The notes beneath the pieces are model-generated. The model ran no database searches. It was not told the origin of the DNA and saw only the letters and a list, made by a program, of their open reading frames with translations. Both the position numbers and the translations under genes were made by a program. From positions 1-64,000 of IMG/VR virus record IMGVR_UViG_3300030108_004854: a DNA stretch of 64,000 bases; one strand, written 5' to 3'. This document shows positions 63,652 to 64,000 of this stretch, piece after piece. Each line of letters begins with the position of its first letter. Position 1 is the stretch's first letter. The stretch comes from a virus.

Positions 63652-64000
63652 TTACAATCTATCAAAAAATCTTTGTGCTGTTTTTGCATCTATATAATTG
63701 CTAGGTGGTTCCATTCCTAGAATATCTGTTAATTCATTTTGCTGATTGATAGTTCTTTTTATTTGTTCTTGTAGAAAATCAACAACAAATTTTCTTGGAT
63801 TGTATTCAGGAGCAGTAGTGCCTAAGTTTGTTGAATCTGCTGCGGTTTGTGTAGGAACTTGACTTATCTGTGTACTTACAGGAGTAACCCCCTGGAACAT
63901 ATCCAAACCACGTTGATATGCAGCTGGATTTTGTGTTTTTAATGGATCAAAATAAAAATTACTGCTTCCTTCAATAGGTGTATATTCATCACCACGACGG
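63652..64000 (-). CDS. Partial hypothetical virion-block protein, N-terminus off window
   Basis: The frame stays open to base 64000 (visible C-terminal part starts ...RRGDEYTPIEGSSNFYFDP), so an internal TTG/ATG near 63906 is not its start. At least 115 residues. Pro/Thr/Gln-rich middle, helical C-terminus (PRKFVVDFLQEQIKRTINQQ). No family recognised. Confidence 0.6.
   Translation of the reverse strand, partial: RRGDEYTPIEGSSNFYFDPLKTQNPAAYQRGLDMFQGVTPVSTQISQVPTQTAADSTNLGTTAPEYNPRKFVVDFLQEQIKRTINQQNELTDILGMEPPSNYIDAKTAQRFFDRL

Overview
The window is an internal piece of the genome of a large, AT-rich tailed phage of a cyanobacterium, most likely a Synechococcus/Prochlorococcus-type cyanophage. 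The evidence is a 43-residue high-light-inducible (Hli) protein, a T7-type family A DNA polymerase, ThyX, dCTP deaminase, a fused primase-polymerase/SF3 helicase, tail fibres with an S74 chaperone, two peptidoglycan hydrolases, a CCA-encoding tRNA-Leu(UAA) and several small protein families that I know from cyanophages. No terminase, portal or major capsid gene is recognisable, and the outermost gene at each edge is cut, so the genome extends beyond both ends. I cannot name the phage.

Layout: 1-9142 (minus) is a tightly packed block of probable virion proteins (Gly/Ala-rich, low complexity) with two very small basic proteins. 9.2-30.2 kb (plus) starts with about 25 small accessory genes (9-16.7 kb), then a PcfJ-like protein, tRNA-Leu, ThyX, a 729-aa virion-like protein, DNA polymerase, a two-OB-fold SSB, a DUF5895-like protein and a Gp157-like protein. 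30.1-31.4 kb (minus) holds small genes and hli. A Dps-like ferritin (plus) follows at 31.5 kb. 32-35.6 kb (minus) has an endonuclease VII-type HNH with an inserted heptad repeat, then a glycosyltransferase/methyltransferase cluster. A PD-(D/E)XK exonuclease, a large acidic virion-like protein (minus), the primase-helicase and a GT4 glycosyltransferase run to 42.3 kb. 42.5-44.6 kb (plus) ends in a gene with a textbook -1 frameshift signal. 44.6-50.7 kb (minus) is a lysis/tail-fibre block; 50.7-53.2 kb (plus) has an HTH protein, a degenerate Dam-like protein and dCTP deaminase; 53.2-64 kb is mostly minus-strand structural genes with a second lysozyme, an HNH gene and a possible int/xis relic.

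The most unusual material is regulatory. Between 10.5 and 26.5 kb the same composite unit recurs upstream of genes: a doubled heptamer AACAGCC-AACAGCC, then a short hairpin whose stem covaries between copies (CTGGG/CCCAG, CTAGG/CCTAG, CCTGG/CCAGG) and which carries a GTAAG element on its 3' side, then a CA-rich leader (ATCACAYCACACCA) usually in place of a Shine-Dalgarno site. A second family, CTGTACATTGTG in both orientations, lies in the three main non-coding gaps (14.1, 38.2 and 42.35 kb), two of them in front of replication or late-type genes. A tandem pair of 35-nt double-hairpin units precedes the gene at 10686. These look like parts of an undescribed phage expression-control system; functions are inferred, the repeats themselves are seen directly.
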